64,000 bases of DNA from Arctopsyche grandis (lineage: Eukaryota; Arthropoda; Insecta; Trichoptera; Hydropsychidae). Of this stretch, positions 35,521 through 46,930 are shown in pieces. The notes below the pieces were generated by a model. That model did not search any database and was not told where the DNA came from. It saw nothing but the letters and a program-made list of their open reading frames with translations. The position numbers and the translations under genes were made by a program. The stretch's first letter is position 1; every line of letters begins with the position of its first letter. The stretch is from NCBI RefSeq assembly GCF_051622035.1, contig NC_135359.1, positions 28,363,501 to 28,427,500 on the forward strand, in the 5' to 3' direction.

Positions 35521-36440
35521 ATACTGCTGGCTTATAATATAATGTAATTGTATAAATATATTAAGTTCTTAATTCCGCGTTGAAAAAAAAAACACAGGTG
35601 GTCCCATTTCAAGTGCTAATTAGATCATAATTGAGAATGTGTGCGGCTTCTCAATGATCGCAAACAAAATCACAATCGCTCAAACGTTTCCCCGTACCGT
35701 GATATTGTACATATTATATAATAATTTTACAACGTAATTCGAGAGAGATACCTAGTCACCGCTAACACGCATAAATTAACCTTTACGGAGCGTCAGCGCA
35801 TTCCGCTAATTAAATAATTACAACTCGCCGAGACGAAATTAACCCTTTGACTGTCGGAGCGCGCTCTCGTACGGATTCTTCGGTTAATTAGCGAAGCGGC
35901 ACACACCTGATATTGTCGGGTGGTAACCCGATACGGACAACACGATTTGTGCATTATGAATTATTATTATATTACGAGGCCCCCGTAAATTTAACCCATA
36001 TAATGCGGCGATGTGTTATAATTGTCGGAGTGGGGAGAGTGTTGACAAGCTTTACCATTGTTGCTCGACTGGGCCCTACTCGGATTTCAGCTCGTAAATA
36101 TTATAAAATGTTGCACGCCATAACGGAATAGTTTATAGGTTTATGTTATTAGATGCAAGGAGGCTTTAGTGCTGGTGTTCATGTGGTACAAAGTGTCATT
36201 TTGACGTGATCGCTCGTAAATTTTCACAAAATTTATAATGTCAAGCTGCATTTTTCTTTTCGTATCCCTTTTATCGTATTGCGGAAAACTCTGTAACACC
36301 CTGTTCCTAAAATATCATAAAATTTTAAGGAAAAAGTTGACCTTTACTATACGACTTACAACGAAAATAAAAGTTTTTCATTGCCATTTTTGACATAATT
36401 GTAAAATATACATATGTAGTTTAACAATATACCATCTTAT
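35521..36440. other. Unique DNA, no supported gene
   Basis: No exon or element assigned. The short frame at 35913-36131 has no domain. Confidence 0.35.
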
Positions 36441-36985
36441 AATGACAGACTTTCTTTTTTCCATATTGGAAGTTTGTCTCAGCGCAGAAGGGTTTCTGAT
36501 TTGTTAATTTTATACAAGATTGCTAATGGTACTCTTGACACATCTGTCTTAAATGAGATTAACTTTAACGTTAATGCCCGATTCACAAGATGCACAAATC
36601 TTTTTTATCCACCAATTTGTCAAAGCAACACTTCTTTCAATAGTGCAATCATTCGTATATGCCCTATTTACGTTAGCTTAGATGATTGTCCCGACCTCTT
36701 TATTGACTCTTTTAGTATTTTTAGGACAAAGGTGAAGAAAATAATCCGTGGTTGATTTGCTTCTTCACCTTCTTTGTCTTTCTTTTTCTTTTTTACTTTG
36801 TCTGCTTCTTTATTAAAATCTTGATTTTTTTGTAATTTTACTTTTTTATATTATCATGTGGTGCTCAATGTAAATGAAATGTTATATTTTTATTTGTGTT
36901 TATTATTATTTTTTGTCTCACTATACAACTTTCTTTTTATATTTTATTCTGTATGTGTGCCTATTTAAATAAATAAATAAATATA
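36441..36985 (+). mobile_element. LINE 3'-end fragment
   Basis: The frame 36474-36755 (QRRRVSDLLILYKIANGTLD...INFNVNARFTRC...VKKIIRG) matches the C-terminal block seen at 25380-25650 (RRRHSDAIFFFKLINGFLD...). It is followed by a T-rich 3' region and a tail AAATAAATAAATAAATATAA near 36968-36987. 5' truncated. Confidence 0.75.
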
Positions 36986-37549
36986 AATAATTTATATGAT
37001 ATTTCAATGACTTCACCGATACATATCGTGCTTTATTTATAAACTAAATTAACCTGTCTATAATCTACCGGTAAAAACTCAACCTACATATCTAGATTTT
37101 ATTGATAATTTACTGAACACTGAACTTAAGTTTCAGTGGCGTGCCGCCATTAGACTAGAGGGATTAGGCTATTCCCTTAAAATTCAACATAGTATAAAAT
37201 TCTAACATCAAATTCATAACATAAAATTAATACAACATAAAATTCAATAGAAATATCAAAAATTCAATTACAATCAATTCACGTAAATAATTAGATGATA
37301 CAAATACACGACGAAGTAGGGAGGCCGCTCTCATCCTGAGAATGGCCTCAAAGTGTGGCACGTACCCTTCTACTTATTTTACCCTTTTACTATCTTATCT
37401 TGTAAGGCACGTGCTCTTCGTTGTCTCCTGCTTGTATTTCGTCCATAGTTCTCCTACATATGTATGTAGTTCGTAGTCTTCTTGTATTTATGTAATCTTC
37501 ACTGATTTGTGTCTATCAAACATCATTCACATATTTATACAGAACTTAT
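36986..37549. other. Intergenic, no gene seen
   Basis: AT-rich with CAACATAAAATTCAATAG-type short repeats. No exon assigned. Confidence 0.35.
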
Positions 37550-38880
37550 TTATTTTTATTTTATTTTATTTATTTGGAAAATTTACAGTTTACAGTTTAT
37601 TAGATTGATAGTAAAAAAAAATATAATTATGTTAAGTAAACCATTAATAATTTTCACATATAGGTAAAAAAAGAAAAGCTCAAACATTTAAAATAAGAAA
37701 CAAAAATGATAATAGAGTAAGATAGTTAAAGAAAACAAAAAAAGAAAAAAAATAGAAATAACAGTATAATAAAAATATCAGAATAATAAGAATAATAATA
37801 TGATAAAAATTATGAAATAATATAAAAAATATAATATATAACAAAAAACAAAAAGACAAAATAAATACATCAAAATAAAAATTCATAATCATAATCATAA
37901 ACTTTCATTAAAATTAATCATCGAAAAACAAATTTGCAATAATTACTCTAGCTTGTATAGCATTAATATTAAATAAGTCAAACATAGAAATTGTTAAGAT
38001 TAGTGTGTTGACGGTGGAGCTTGCACGCCAGATGAATGAGCTTCTTCCATAATTAGAAAAAGTATTAGGTATGTAAAGGAGCTCATTACATCTAGTCATT
38101 CTATTTGGTACACGCAATGATAGTCTGCTCAATAATTGAGGACAGTCAATCGAGCCGTTAAGGATGTTCAAAATTGTTGAGATGTCAGCTATCTCCCTTC
38201 TTTTGACAAGAGGAAGTAGATGCTGACACCTACAAGCATCTTCATAGGAAGTATAGGTTAATCCAAAACGGCTACTGACGTACCTCAGGAATCTCTTCTG
38301 AATGCGCTCCAATCTGTCTCTTGCACCAGAGTAATCTGGGTTCCAAACTTGGGATGCAAACTCAACAATACTTCTTACGTATGCACAATATAGTATTTTG
38401 TATGATTTTATAGAAGTAAAGCATTTGGAGGACCGGATGACGAACCCGAGGGCCTTCGACGCTCGAGCTACAACATTGTCAATATGTTTACTAAAGGATA
38501 GATCAGAGTTTAAAAAGACTCCCAAATCCCTAATTTCCGATACCCTTGTGAGTCTATGTCCGTTAATTGAATGAGGAAAGTCAACTGGACATAGTTTTCT
38601 GGTGAAGGTTATGCAGGAGCATTTTGCTACATTAATTTCCAACTTATTTATGCTGCAATAAGCCTCTAGTCTGAACAAATCATCTAGTAGGGCCAAAGCA
38701 TCATTTCGGTTGTCTATTCTCTTGAAAATCTTCATATCATCAGCAAATAATAGTACATTTGAATTCTGAAAACATTTTTCAATATCGAAGATGAAAATAT
38801 TGAATAATAGAACAATTATATTGAGTACAAATATGGAAAAAAACAATTCCCTCAGGAACTAAACAGCGTGGAGCCTGCGG
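37550..38880 (-). mobile_element. LINE 3' half with 310-codon frame (RT palm end to C-terminus)
   Basis: The minus-strand frame 37914-38846 includes NVLLFADDMKIFKRIDNR, the RT catalytic FADD, then CSINKLEINVAKCSCITFTR, EIRDLGVFLNSDLSFSKHID, LYCAYVRSIVEFASQVWNPD and ERIQKRFLRYV. The 3' UTR and T/A-rich tail lie at 37550-37910. The part upstream of FADD (38820-38880) shows a degraded GVPQGS region, so it is 5' truncated. This family is related to but distinct from the copies at 24973 and 36441. Confidence 0.85.
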
Positions 38881-38961
38881 AAACAAATAACGAAGCCGAA
38901 GAATGTTGCATTCTCAATCGATTGTTCAACAAATCATTTTAAAAAATAAGTTTTTAAGACA

Positions 38962-39290
38962 AACAACATGTTATTAAGAATGGTACACTACATACTAAGG
39001 ATATTTATGTTAGCACAAAAATGAAAAATTACACTCATCGCTTAAATACTTTGTCCATGCCTATTCCCCTGTTTTTAAAGTCACGGCAAGCCACTGTCAA
39101 ATTTAGCTAACCAATGTCATCAATGCCCATTAAATAGCACGTAATTAGCTATCAAAAATTCATTCAATACATGTAAGTACTTAATCTTCTGTTTCATTGC
39201 AAATTTAACAAACAAGTTGACCGATGACGTAATTTTCCAGTCAAATAGTATACATATGTAATTCTCAGTATACTAAAGTTACAGATTCAA
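38962..39290. repeat. Duplicated segment, copy 1
   Basis: Shares many blocks with 39785-40083, in the same order and orientation: ATGTTATTAAGAA, CCATTAAATAGCACGTA, TTAGCTATCAAA, CATCTGTTTCATT-like and ATTCTCAGTATACTAAA. A non-homologous ~490-base stretch separates the copies. Confidence 0.7.
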
Positions 39291-39784
39291 AAAGTTACAG
39301 GCTGATGAAGTGAGGGGTCTCAAAAAAATGGTGCGCCCTAGTTGACACGATTCCAACCCTCCTAGTATTCCAAAATCAAAAAAGAAAATTAATTTTTAAT
39401 CCAAAAAAATGGTGCTATGGCATGAACTACGGAAAAGTCAAACAAAATTTTTTTCGCAAAATAGCGGCTGTTTGAAATAAAAAGTCTATTTTTTTACCAG
39501 TTTTTTTTACTTTTCCGATTTTTTTAAAAATAGTAAAAATTAGAATTTTGTCATAGTTCTAGTTCATGCGATAGAAGAATGTATAGAGAAGGCTCACACC
39601 AAATTTCAAGTAAATTGGTCCAGTAGAACTTGAGATATCATGTCAACCGTCTCGAAAAAAGTAGTTTAAAGTTTCGGGTTAGCTTACGTGCCGGTCAGAT
39701 GCCACGTCACTAAAGCAGCTATGTATATCTCCGAAAATAATTTGAATTTTGAATTTTCTAGACTAGAATACCCCCTTAACATAC

Positions 39785-40083
39785 AAGATGTTATTAAGAA
39801 ATGTAGATTACTTAGGATATACTCATCGCTTCAAGACAGATTATTATAATTGAAAAAAAAATTCTGTCCATGCCTAGTCCCCTGTTTTAAAAGCCACTGT
39901 CAAGTTAAGCTAGCCAATGTCGTCAATTTCCATTAAATAGCACGTACTTAGCTATCAAACATTCTTACAATACATGCAATCATCTGTTTCATTACAAAAT
40001 TATCTAATTAGTTGGCCGATGACGTGATTTTCCAGTATAATAGTACATACATACATATGTATATAATTCTCAGTATACTAAAA
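39785..40083. repeat. Duplicated segment, copy 2
   Basis: Direct repeat of 38962-39290 with small indels, including an expanded ACATACATACATATGTATAT microsatellite. Confidence 0.7.
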
Positions 40084-41124
40084 ATTCTTTATCATTACTT
40101 TTTAAACACCGATAAAAAGTTTTTGACTATTTTATCTTTCTTTTAAAACAGTCTATATATTTATATATGTATGTAGTATAATACAATACATCGTAATAAA
40201 AAGAGCACATAACACATTCACATTTTAGCGTTGAACTTAAAGCAGTTTTATGCGGTCGAAGGTTAAAGCGGTTCGTAAAAACCATTTATTATGATTACTT
40301 ATTCATCGGGGTTTCATACGAACTGGTTCATTTTAACGAGAGGGTGAGTTTGTTTACTCGGCGTTTTCACGCACAATGCAATCTGTTGACGCGCACGATC
40401 TTTCGAATTTCAACTAAAATTTGTTTAAAATGAAAATATCGATTAAATCGAACAATCGCCGAGATTCAATGTAATTAAAATGTTTACTATTTATAATAAT
40501 TATCGCATCGGAATGTCTGTATGTGCTTTGTGTGCGCAAGACTCGAATTGGGTCAGCTCTCGGTGCACAAAGGCTTTAATAGCAAAAACATGTTAATTAT
40601 GTAGGCCAACCGCCCGGTTACAGGCTTGCGGTGGTGTAAGGGCATGATGGTTTTGCACTATGGCCGAAATGATATTGCCGTGTGCGAGATTTTCCGGGAA
40701 AAAGTGCGACCGGAAGTGGCGAAAATGGGAAAGCCGCACCGCGCCGAAATCGCACTGCAAAATTGTGTCAACGATTCAAGCCATTAACTGTCGTTGCATT
40801 ATCTACGGCGGTTCGAGTCGTTAGCTGGCGATAGATTAAACCAAAAGTTGGATGCTTAATGGGGGTAGTTAGACGGAAAAGCTCCACTACAGGCAAACAT
40901 TGCTCGTGGTTGCTGTGACGTTTCTCAAATATTTATTTGATTTGGCATGATGTGTACTTCATTTATTTTATTTCAAAAATCTAATAACCGGTTGATGATA
41001 TATTTTGTACCTATTTTCCCTACTAAGCCCGGAATTTCAGAATATCATCATACACTTCTTCAAAGTATAGTAAATAAATCTTGATTTCAGCCTCGCTCAT
41101 AATTATAGCTCATTCTATTGATCT
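40084..41124. other. Unique DNA, including a GC-rich patch
   Basis: 40600-40800 is GC-rich compared with its surroundings and contains an open frame of 47 codons (40644-40787). I cannot support it as a gene. No splice structure or repeats were recognised. Confidence 0.35.
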
Positions 41125-41225
41125 TCTATAGATACATTCCACACGTTTTATTTATTTAAAATTTGGACCATTGTAGCATTACAGGAATTCCTAATGCGCC
41201 ACAATGGTCAGAAATATAACAGAAA
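41125..41225 (-). repeat. Short retroposon 3' end
   Basis: TTTATTTATTTAAAATTTGG, then ACCATTGTAGCATTACAGGA and CCTAATGCGCCACAATGG. Close copy of 3510-3600. A/T-rich tail orientation indicates minus strand. Confidence 0.55.
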
Positions 41226-41258
41226 AGAAAATTAGACATAACAGAAACAAAATATATA

Positions 41259-41885
41259 TGTTACACCGAATCCGTGAAATTGTCTATTACACGCATTCGG
41301 CAAGAGAATTGCCGAATGCGTGAAAAATACAAGCATGTTGCCCAGTTCACGGATTTGGCAAATTTTTTGGCGAATTCGTGTATTCGGCAAGAATTTGTCT
41401 GCTCAAAGCATGGAGTCGGTAAATAGACAGCAGCGCTCTGGTGTTGTTTTTTAGAACTGGACAGCGTGGACAAGTGTCAAAGTGACAGCTGAATGAGGAT
41501 GTTTAATTTAGTTTAATTTACATATTATTATGTATAATATGACTACATACATATATTTCGATCATCTCATATGACTTATACATATGTTTCGATCATCTCA
41601 TATGACTTATACATAAATTAATGCCATTTTTATACATTTTGATCAATATTTTAACAGTGAAACATATGTATGTAGTCATATTATACATAATAATATGTAA
41701 ATTAAACATCCTTATTCAGCTGTCACTTTGACACTTGGTTATAATATAACACGCTGTCCAGTTCACGCATTCGGCAAAGAATTTACGGAATCCGTGAACT
41801 GGGCAACGTGGGTGCATTTTTCACGCATTCGGCAATTCTCTTGCCGAATGCTTGTAATAGACAATTTCATGGATTCGGTGTAACA
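41259..41885. mobile_element. Fold-back DNA element (627 bp) with long inverted repeats
   Basis: The outer ~110 bases at each end are near-perfect complements, starting TGTTACACCGAATCCRTGAA. Further inward, the TAATATGTAAATTAAACATC and CAGCTGTCACTTTGACACTT blocks are also inverted, so the arms exceed 250 bases including indels. Both flanks read TATA (41255-41258 and 41886-41889), a likely 4-bp target duplication. CGCATTCGGCAA is repeated within each arm. It has no coding capacity; the open frame 41261-41473 is spurious. Confidence 0.85.
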
Positions 41886-42213
41886 TATACACAAACAACT
41901 AATAATGATAATAATAATAATTACAAATTATAAAAAAACAACAAAGAAGGGAATGTCTTATAAAAGAAAAATAAATATAAACATATGTATAAAATATAAA
42001 CATATGTTTTGATCAGTTCATCCACTGATGATACCCCAAACAGGTCGAACCTCATAAAACAATTTTCCAAAACAAAATTGAGGTGGTTAAATAAAATTTT
42101 AGTCGAAATCCATACCATTTTGAATTTCAGTTGCCACATGTGTGTCAAATTCAAACTCATATAAAAAAAACGAAGTATTGACATCTATATTTTTCCACAT
42201 ACTTTTAGTATAA

Positions 42214-42359
42214 ACGTAGTACTACGTATCCCGCCTTCCGCGATGAACCAATATCAAACGTAGTACTACTTATCCCTCTTTTCTTGTTAAGCCCATACAA
42301 AACGTAGTACTACGTTATCCGCCGAACAGTACCAGTCGCTGAAAAACATGGTACTACGT
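42214..42359. repeat. Four-copy array of a 14-bp palindrome at exactly 44-bp spacing
   Basis: ACGTAGTACTACGT, a perfect palindrome, starts at 42214 and 42302. One-base variant ACGTAGTACTACTT is at 42258, and a diverged copy (ACATGGTACTACGT) at 42346. Each step is 44 bases, and TATCCCGCC-like sequence follows the palindrome in the first three copies. Confidence 0.85.
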
Positions 42360-42900
42360 GAACCGCTTAAAGTGTGTTTATATAATGGTGAAGGTTCCCA
42401 GAGACGTAGACAATGTAGTCAAACCAAAACTCTCGACTTACGTAGAGAATAACTTTTCACACTTCGTTGATCTGGTCGAAGATCAACCAGCTAGTGTCCC
42501 AGCTAGTGGGAGAGGTGGTGCAATCCGAATCACAAAGTGCATCCTCATCGATGATGGACTGTTTCGAGCACTCTTCTCTGGAGAAGGATTCTGGCTGTTG
42601 ACCACAATAGCACCACTACGTAGGAAGATGGTGAACAATCCAGGAGCTTTTCAGACTATCACTGCTATACTCTGGACTATAAATAACCGACTGGTATGGT
42701 AACCATAGTAGTAGTAGGCATATCAATTTAACTCTTCAGCATATCTACCAAAAATATTATGTAGGACGTGGCGTTACAACTATTCAATATGTACCTGGTA
42801 CCATATTGTACGTAATATATTCTTAAGATTACTTCTCAATGTTACTCTTTGAAGATTATCCGTCTATAGAACATGGCCCAACCAGCTCAACTGAAACCTC
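42360..42900 (+). other. Open region beside the palindrome array, coding status unclear
   Basis: A 114-codon frame (42358-42702), with an in-frame ATG at 42385 giving MVKVPRDVDNVVKPKLSTYV, runs directly downstream of the array. Its composition is less AT-rich than its surroundings. I recognise no domain and no splice sites that extend it. It could be a remnant of the element that carries the array. Confidence 0.3.
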
Positions 42901-42904
42901 TTAA

Positions 42905-43420
42905 GAGGGCTAGTTACCCAAAACCTTAATTTTGTTGCCGTTCCTTTCTTCGATATATATATTGAGTGAATGTATATATTGAGTGAATGCCACAATATAT
43001 ATTAATATATATTGAGTTAATGCGACAGTTGCGTCTCGACCAGATAATACCTATTTTATATCAACAAAATCGAGGTTTCGTATTCTCCAGTTTTCTCCTC
43101 TGAAACTGGACCAATTTTAAAAAAAATTTCATCATCAGTATGAGAAAGATATTTTCTATTTGTTTTTTTGTATTTTTTCAAAAATCAACCGTTAAATTAG
43201 CACGCTGGACTCTTTTCGTGGATGTAAAAACGTGGTGATTTTATAGATGTTTGGTGGCTTCTAGCCCCTACAAAAAATAACTAATCAAAAAGATAAAAAA
43301 CATAAACATGCCTGTGGTGGATATCCATAGCATATTAAAAAATAATTTCTCTAGTGCCATAATTGAGGAAGGGAGAACTGTAATACGTTTGTATGGACAA
43401 GGCGCTGGTGTCCAGCCCTC
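42905..43420. mobile_element. piggyBac-type MITE (516 bp)
   Basis: TTAA stands at both borders (42901-42904 and 43421-43424). The termini GAGGGCTAGTTACCC and, inverted, GAGGGCTGGACACCA share the first 7 bases and more by similarity. A TTAA target with short inverted ends is the hallmark of piggyBac superfamily elements. The interior has no coding capacity, with ATATATTGAGTGAATG repeated three times (42955-43022). Confidence 0.7.
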
Positions 43421-43424
43421 TTAA

Positions 43425-45337
43425 TGAAAAATTAAAACAATCCAATACAAATGACTTGAGAAGTCTCATCTTTGTCACTTGTATTCCAAGACTAACATTT
43501 TCGTTGAGTATCCAAAAACCATGTCCGCTTATATAAGTATATACATACATACGTACATAGATTGACTTTGGAAATCCTCTATATTCAACGGGATAGTGTT
43601 TCTTTTAATATGCAACCTAAATGTTATTATCCATAAGTGTTGTATATATGTACATACATATGTATATGCCAAGCAATGCTCGATTCGATGTTTGAATTCT
43701 CGCTCAAATCGTATTCAAAAGCGCATCAGCCGTATCAGAATCGCTAATTCTCGATGCTGCAGACGAGTCAACGTCAAAGCGGATTATGTTCACGCTTTGA
43801 GAAGCACTGGCAACTGCTCGATGCAGCTGTTAAATGTGTACGTTGTTGAGAAGAGATACGGAGCCTCACTTCCGGTCGGAGGCGTCCTGCTCACTTCCGT
43901 CGGAAGCTTCAGAGCCATAATCGCGATCGAAGATTTCCTCAGCCCCGTAGATTTCCTTAGCTATGTATGTATCAATTAATAAAGACGAAGACGATTATAA
44001 TTAGCTAAACTTCATCTAAAAGTATCATTCAAAATAAAATATCCTTTTTGTTAATAGATTGTGCTATTTGTTCTTAGAATAGATTATTTGAATTTTCTTC
44101 TAAATGTTGAAATATTAAAACTTTGGAATAGAAATGTTTATTTTCGTTAATAATTATTCTATTTCAACGTAAAAGATATAATAGGTACTTTCGAGAATAT
44201 TTTTGCTAGGAATATATTTAAATAATACAATTGAATCCACCTGTAGATATTTTTTAAAACTATTTCTTAACAATTGAAATTATATTATCTAAGGCACAAA
44301 CCACTAACTATTTTTAACAATTTTAATTGTCATTTAAATTATTTGTCAATTGTTTATTATAATCGTTAATACAATAACTTTATTTAATTAAAATAAATAT
44401 TAATTCTAATATAAAAAAATCATATTGATTTGAAAATTTTAGTATTAGCATTTATCCATAGATGTCTCTATAATTTATTTAAAAATATTGCTTGAAAATT
44501 TTGTAATTTCTTTAAATCATACTTTATTATACTTTTGCACTATGATATATTCACTTCGGTCAATGTGAGTAATGTTTAGAATGCAACTCTCTGTCGAAAC
44601 TTCCAAACGATTTACTGAAAATATCGCGTATCGATTATGTTTCGCATTGCAAATTTATTACGCCTGAACTTTTGCGATGAAATATTATTGTATGTGGAAA
44701 TGTATATATATTTTTTTCAATAATAACATAATTACCCGACCTTTGAGCAAACGCATACGTGTACGCTGCTTAGACACGTTTTTGATATTCCAGATAGAAT
44801 CGCAAGCATTTCGACATTGAACTCGAGTGTGCGATTTTGCCATATGTCGGCACGCGAGCGCGGTATACCAAGTGGAAGAAAGTGATATTTGTCCGTTGTG
44901 ACAAATTTCTCCGAAGTCAAGCAATCAGATCACAGACGAGAGAGCATCAAAACGAAGAGAAGGAGGCAAAAAAAAAAACAAAACTCTAGAAAGCAAAAAG
45001 TCGACGTACATACTTGACGCATCGAAGTTTTCCCCTAGAAAGTTTAACGTATTGCGAATTTACAAAGTGCACTTCTTCCGAGTTATGCAATCAATTGTTA
45101 TTTTTTCTAGTGAGTTCGAGGACCGTTACGATAAATATCAATGACAAAGTTTACACGGACGGCCGGTGAACGTGATATGAAATATGATTGTGTATGCACG
45201 TTTCGGGTAGTTAACGGTAGAATTCGATTCTAATATGGAAGTAATTAAGTATAAATCATTCGTATGAAATTTTATTGTCTTTTCGATCCATATGCATGTG
45301 ACTTTGATGTCGTTTTAATTGATTGTTATATTTATAG
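43425..45337. other. Mostly unique DNA, possible 5' region of a gene
   Basis: 43680-43960 is GC-richer with no convincing frame. 44750-45180 has gene-leader-like composition (AGACGAGAGAGCATCAAAAC near 44934) upstream of the candidate exon at 45346. A tRNA-retroposon body remnant (ATAGATGTCTCTATAATTTA) lies near 44460. Confidence 0.3.
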
Positions 45338-45345
45338 TGCACACA

Positions 45346-45422
45346 ATGAGCTCAATTACTTTGAAAACGGGGGAAAATGTCACCCAGTGGGCTAATAACA
45401 TAAGTTTGACAAATCATAGAAA
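45346..45422 (+). CDS. Candidate first coding exon of an unidentified gene
   Basis: After a possible acceptor (TTTATAG at 45331-45337), ATG at 45346 opens MSSITLKTGENVTQWANNIS then LTNHR, ending AA just before a strong donor, GTGAGT (45423). The ATG context CACAATGA is favourable, and composition differs from the flanks. It contains two N-glycosylation sequons (NVT, NIS). No family is recognised and no following exon was found before the solo LTR at 45534, so the next exon would be far downstream. Tentative. Confidence 0.35.
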
Positions 45423-45533
45423 GTGAGTATTTTATTCTATTTTTATTTTTATTACATACATTCATCATATATGCCATGTCAGGACTTATTCCAAGGCTAC
45501 ACAAATTTTGCGATTATTTTTTTACATAAATAC

Positions 45534-45916
45534 TGTTGCGTAGGGGTGGGTGGAGGATCCAAGTAAAAGGCCAAAGTCGTGTCACATCATTTATTGGTGA
45601 TTAAGGAGATACACGCACTGGCAGTGCTCCGTCCAGAATGTCTTGATATCGCCTTATAAGGGGCAGGTCTCTCAGGGCATCCGGTTACTTCCCTATTGTT
45701 TAGGCATGTACCCGGATATGTATTCCCACGACACCCAGTCCCACGGTATCGGTCACTTCTGCGAAGGGCCACTTCGGTGAACATTGTTTAGCCTACATGC
45801 ACTTAGAGTCTAAAGATAATCCTTGAAACCAATTATAACGGTCGCACAGTGTCAGGGATGCGCCTTGGCCTAATCCGATTGCACTTAACCGGCGGCTCTT
45901 TTTAGTATACGTAACA
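45534..45916 (-). mobile_element. Solo LTR of the LTR family at 5267-8851
   Basis: The 383-bp sequence runs from TGTTGCGTAGGGG to ACGTAACA and is diverged but collinear with the LTRs at 5780 and 8469. ATAC directly flanks both ends (45530-45533, 45917-45920): an exact 4-bp target duplication. No internal sequence is present, so it arose by LTR-LTR recombination. Its divergence indicates an older insertion or different subfamily. Confidence 0.92.
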
Positions 45917-46019
45917 ATACTAACAATTTTCAAACATTAAGATAGAGACATCTATGGACAATTTACAAAAAAAAATTATACATAGAAAATTTGTCTGAAA
46001 TACATTATGTAGGTACCAT

Positions 46020-46735
46020 TTTTATTTTCTTCTTCTTCTTCTTAATGCCTTGTCCACATCTGGACGTTGGCGACCACCTCGTCGATTATTTGAAGATATC
46101 CGCATCGGTCTTCAGCGGCTCGGAATAGCTCTTCGGCGCTCATATCGGTCCACATGCGCACGTTTCGAAGCCAAGATAACTTTTTCCTGCCAATCCATTT
46201 TTTTTCCTTCTATTTTCCCCATGGTTATCAACCGGAGAAATTCGTTTTTTGGACCCCGTATCATGTGTCCGAGGTACCCCATCTTTCTCCGCTTGATGAC
46301 AGAAACATGTTCCCTGCCTTTCCCCATCATACCGAGGACAGCTTCGTTTGATATCTTTTTGGTCCACGGAATCTTCAGCATACGCCTATAGACCCACATC
46401 TCAAAAGCTTCGATGCGGCTGATCATATTGGTCTTCAGAATACACGTCTCACATCCGTGTAGTAATACTGTCCAGACGTAGCTCTTCGCTACCATTTTTA
46501 TAATATTCAACAAATTCGAGATGCTAATAACTATTGTGAGAAACTGCGGGAGAGGATGCCGATTTATTGGATCCGTCACAACAATTAAGCTAGATAAATT
46601 GGAAAATTTTGGCAGGAGACGGTCGATCTGAGTTTTTTTAATAACCACAAGATCTCGCCAGCCGCATATTTGACCGAACTTCAACCCAGGACATGTCTGA
46701 TGGTATGTAATAGTACTACCGGTACACTATCAATC
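46020..46735 (-). mobile_element. RTE-like or endonuclease-RT LINE fragment
   Basis: The minus-strand frame around 46112-46684 encodes LLHGCETCILKTNMISRIEA followed by FEMWVYRRMLKIPWTKKISNE, the widespread C-terminal block of insect endonuclease/reverse-transcriptase LINEs (LYGCETW...). GYLGHMIRG follows. The upstream RT is absent. Confidence 0.75.
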
Positions 46736-46744
46736 AATCTTAAC

Positions 46745-46930
46745 TATTTCTATATTTTATTTTATTTTTAGATACATGTGAAAGACCGCAGAGAAATGGG
46801 TAGAAGAAATTAGGAAAATGTGTGGGGTGAGATGTATGAGATTTGCGCAAAACAGAGACGACTGGAAGCGTGTTGGAGAGGCCTTCATCCAGCAGTGTAT
46901 GGTGAGCGGCTGTAGATGATGACGATATAC
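46745..46930 (+). mobile_element. LINE C-terminal fragment with GATGATG end
   Basis: Plus strand reads WVEEIRKMCGVRCMRFAQNRDDWKRVGEAFIQQ (in degraded frame) and ends TGTAGATGATGACGAT. Same C-terminus as 52190-52515. It is directly downstream of, but opposite to, the fragment at 46020. Confidence 0.7.

Noticed and set aside
43680..43960. Possible exon of 127-codon frame with Arg/Ser-rich product
   Set aside because: Frame begins inside microsatellite sequence, no domain, and no acceptor/donor pair that would define an exon.
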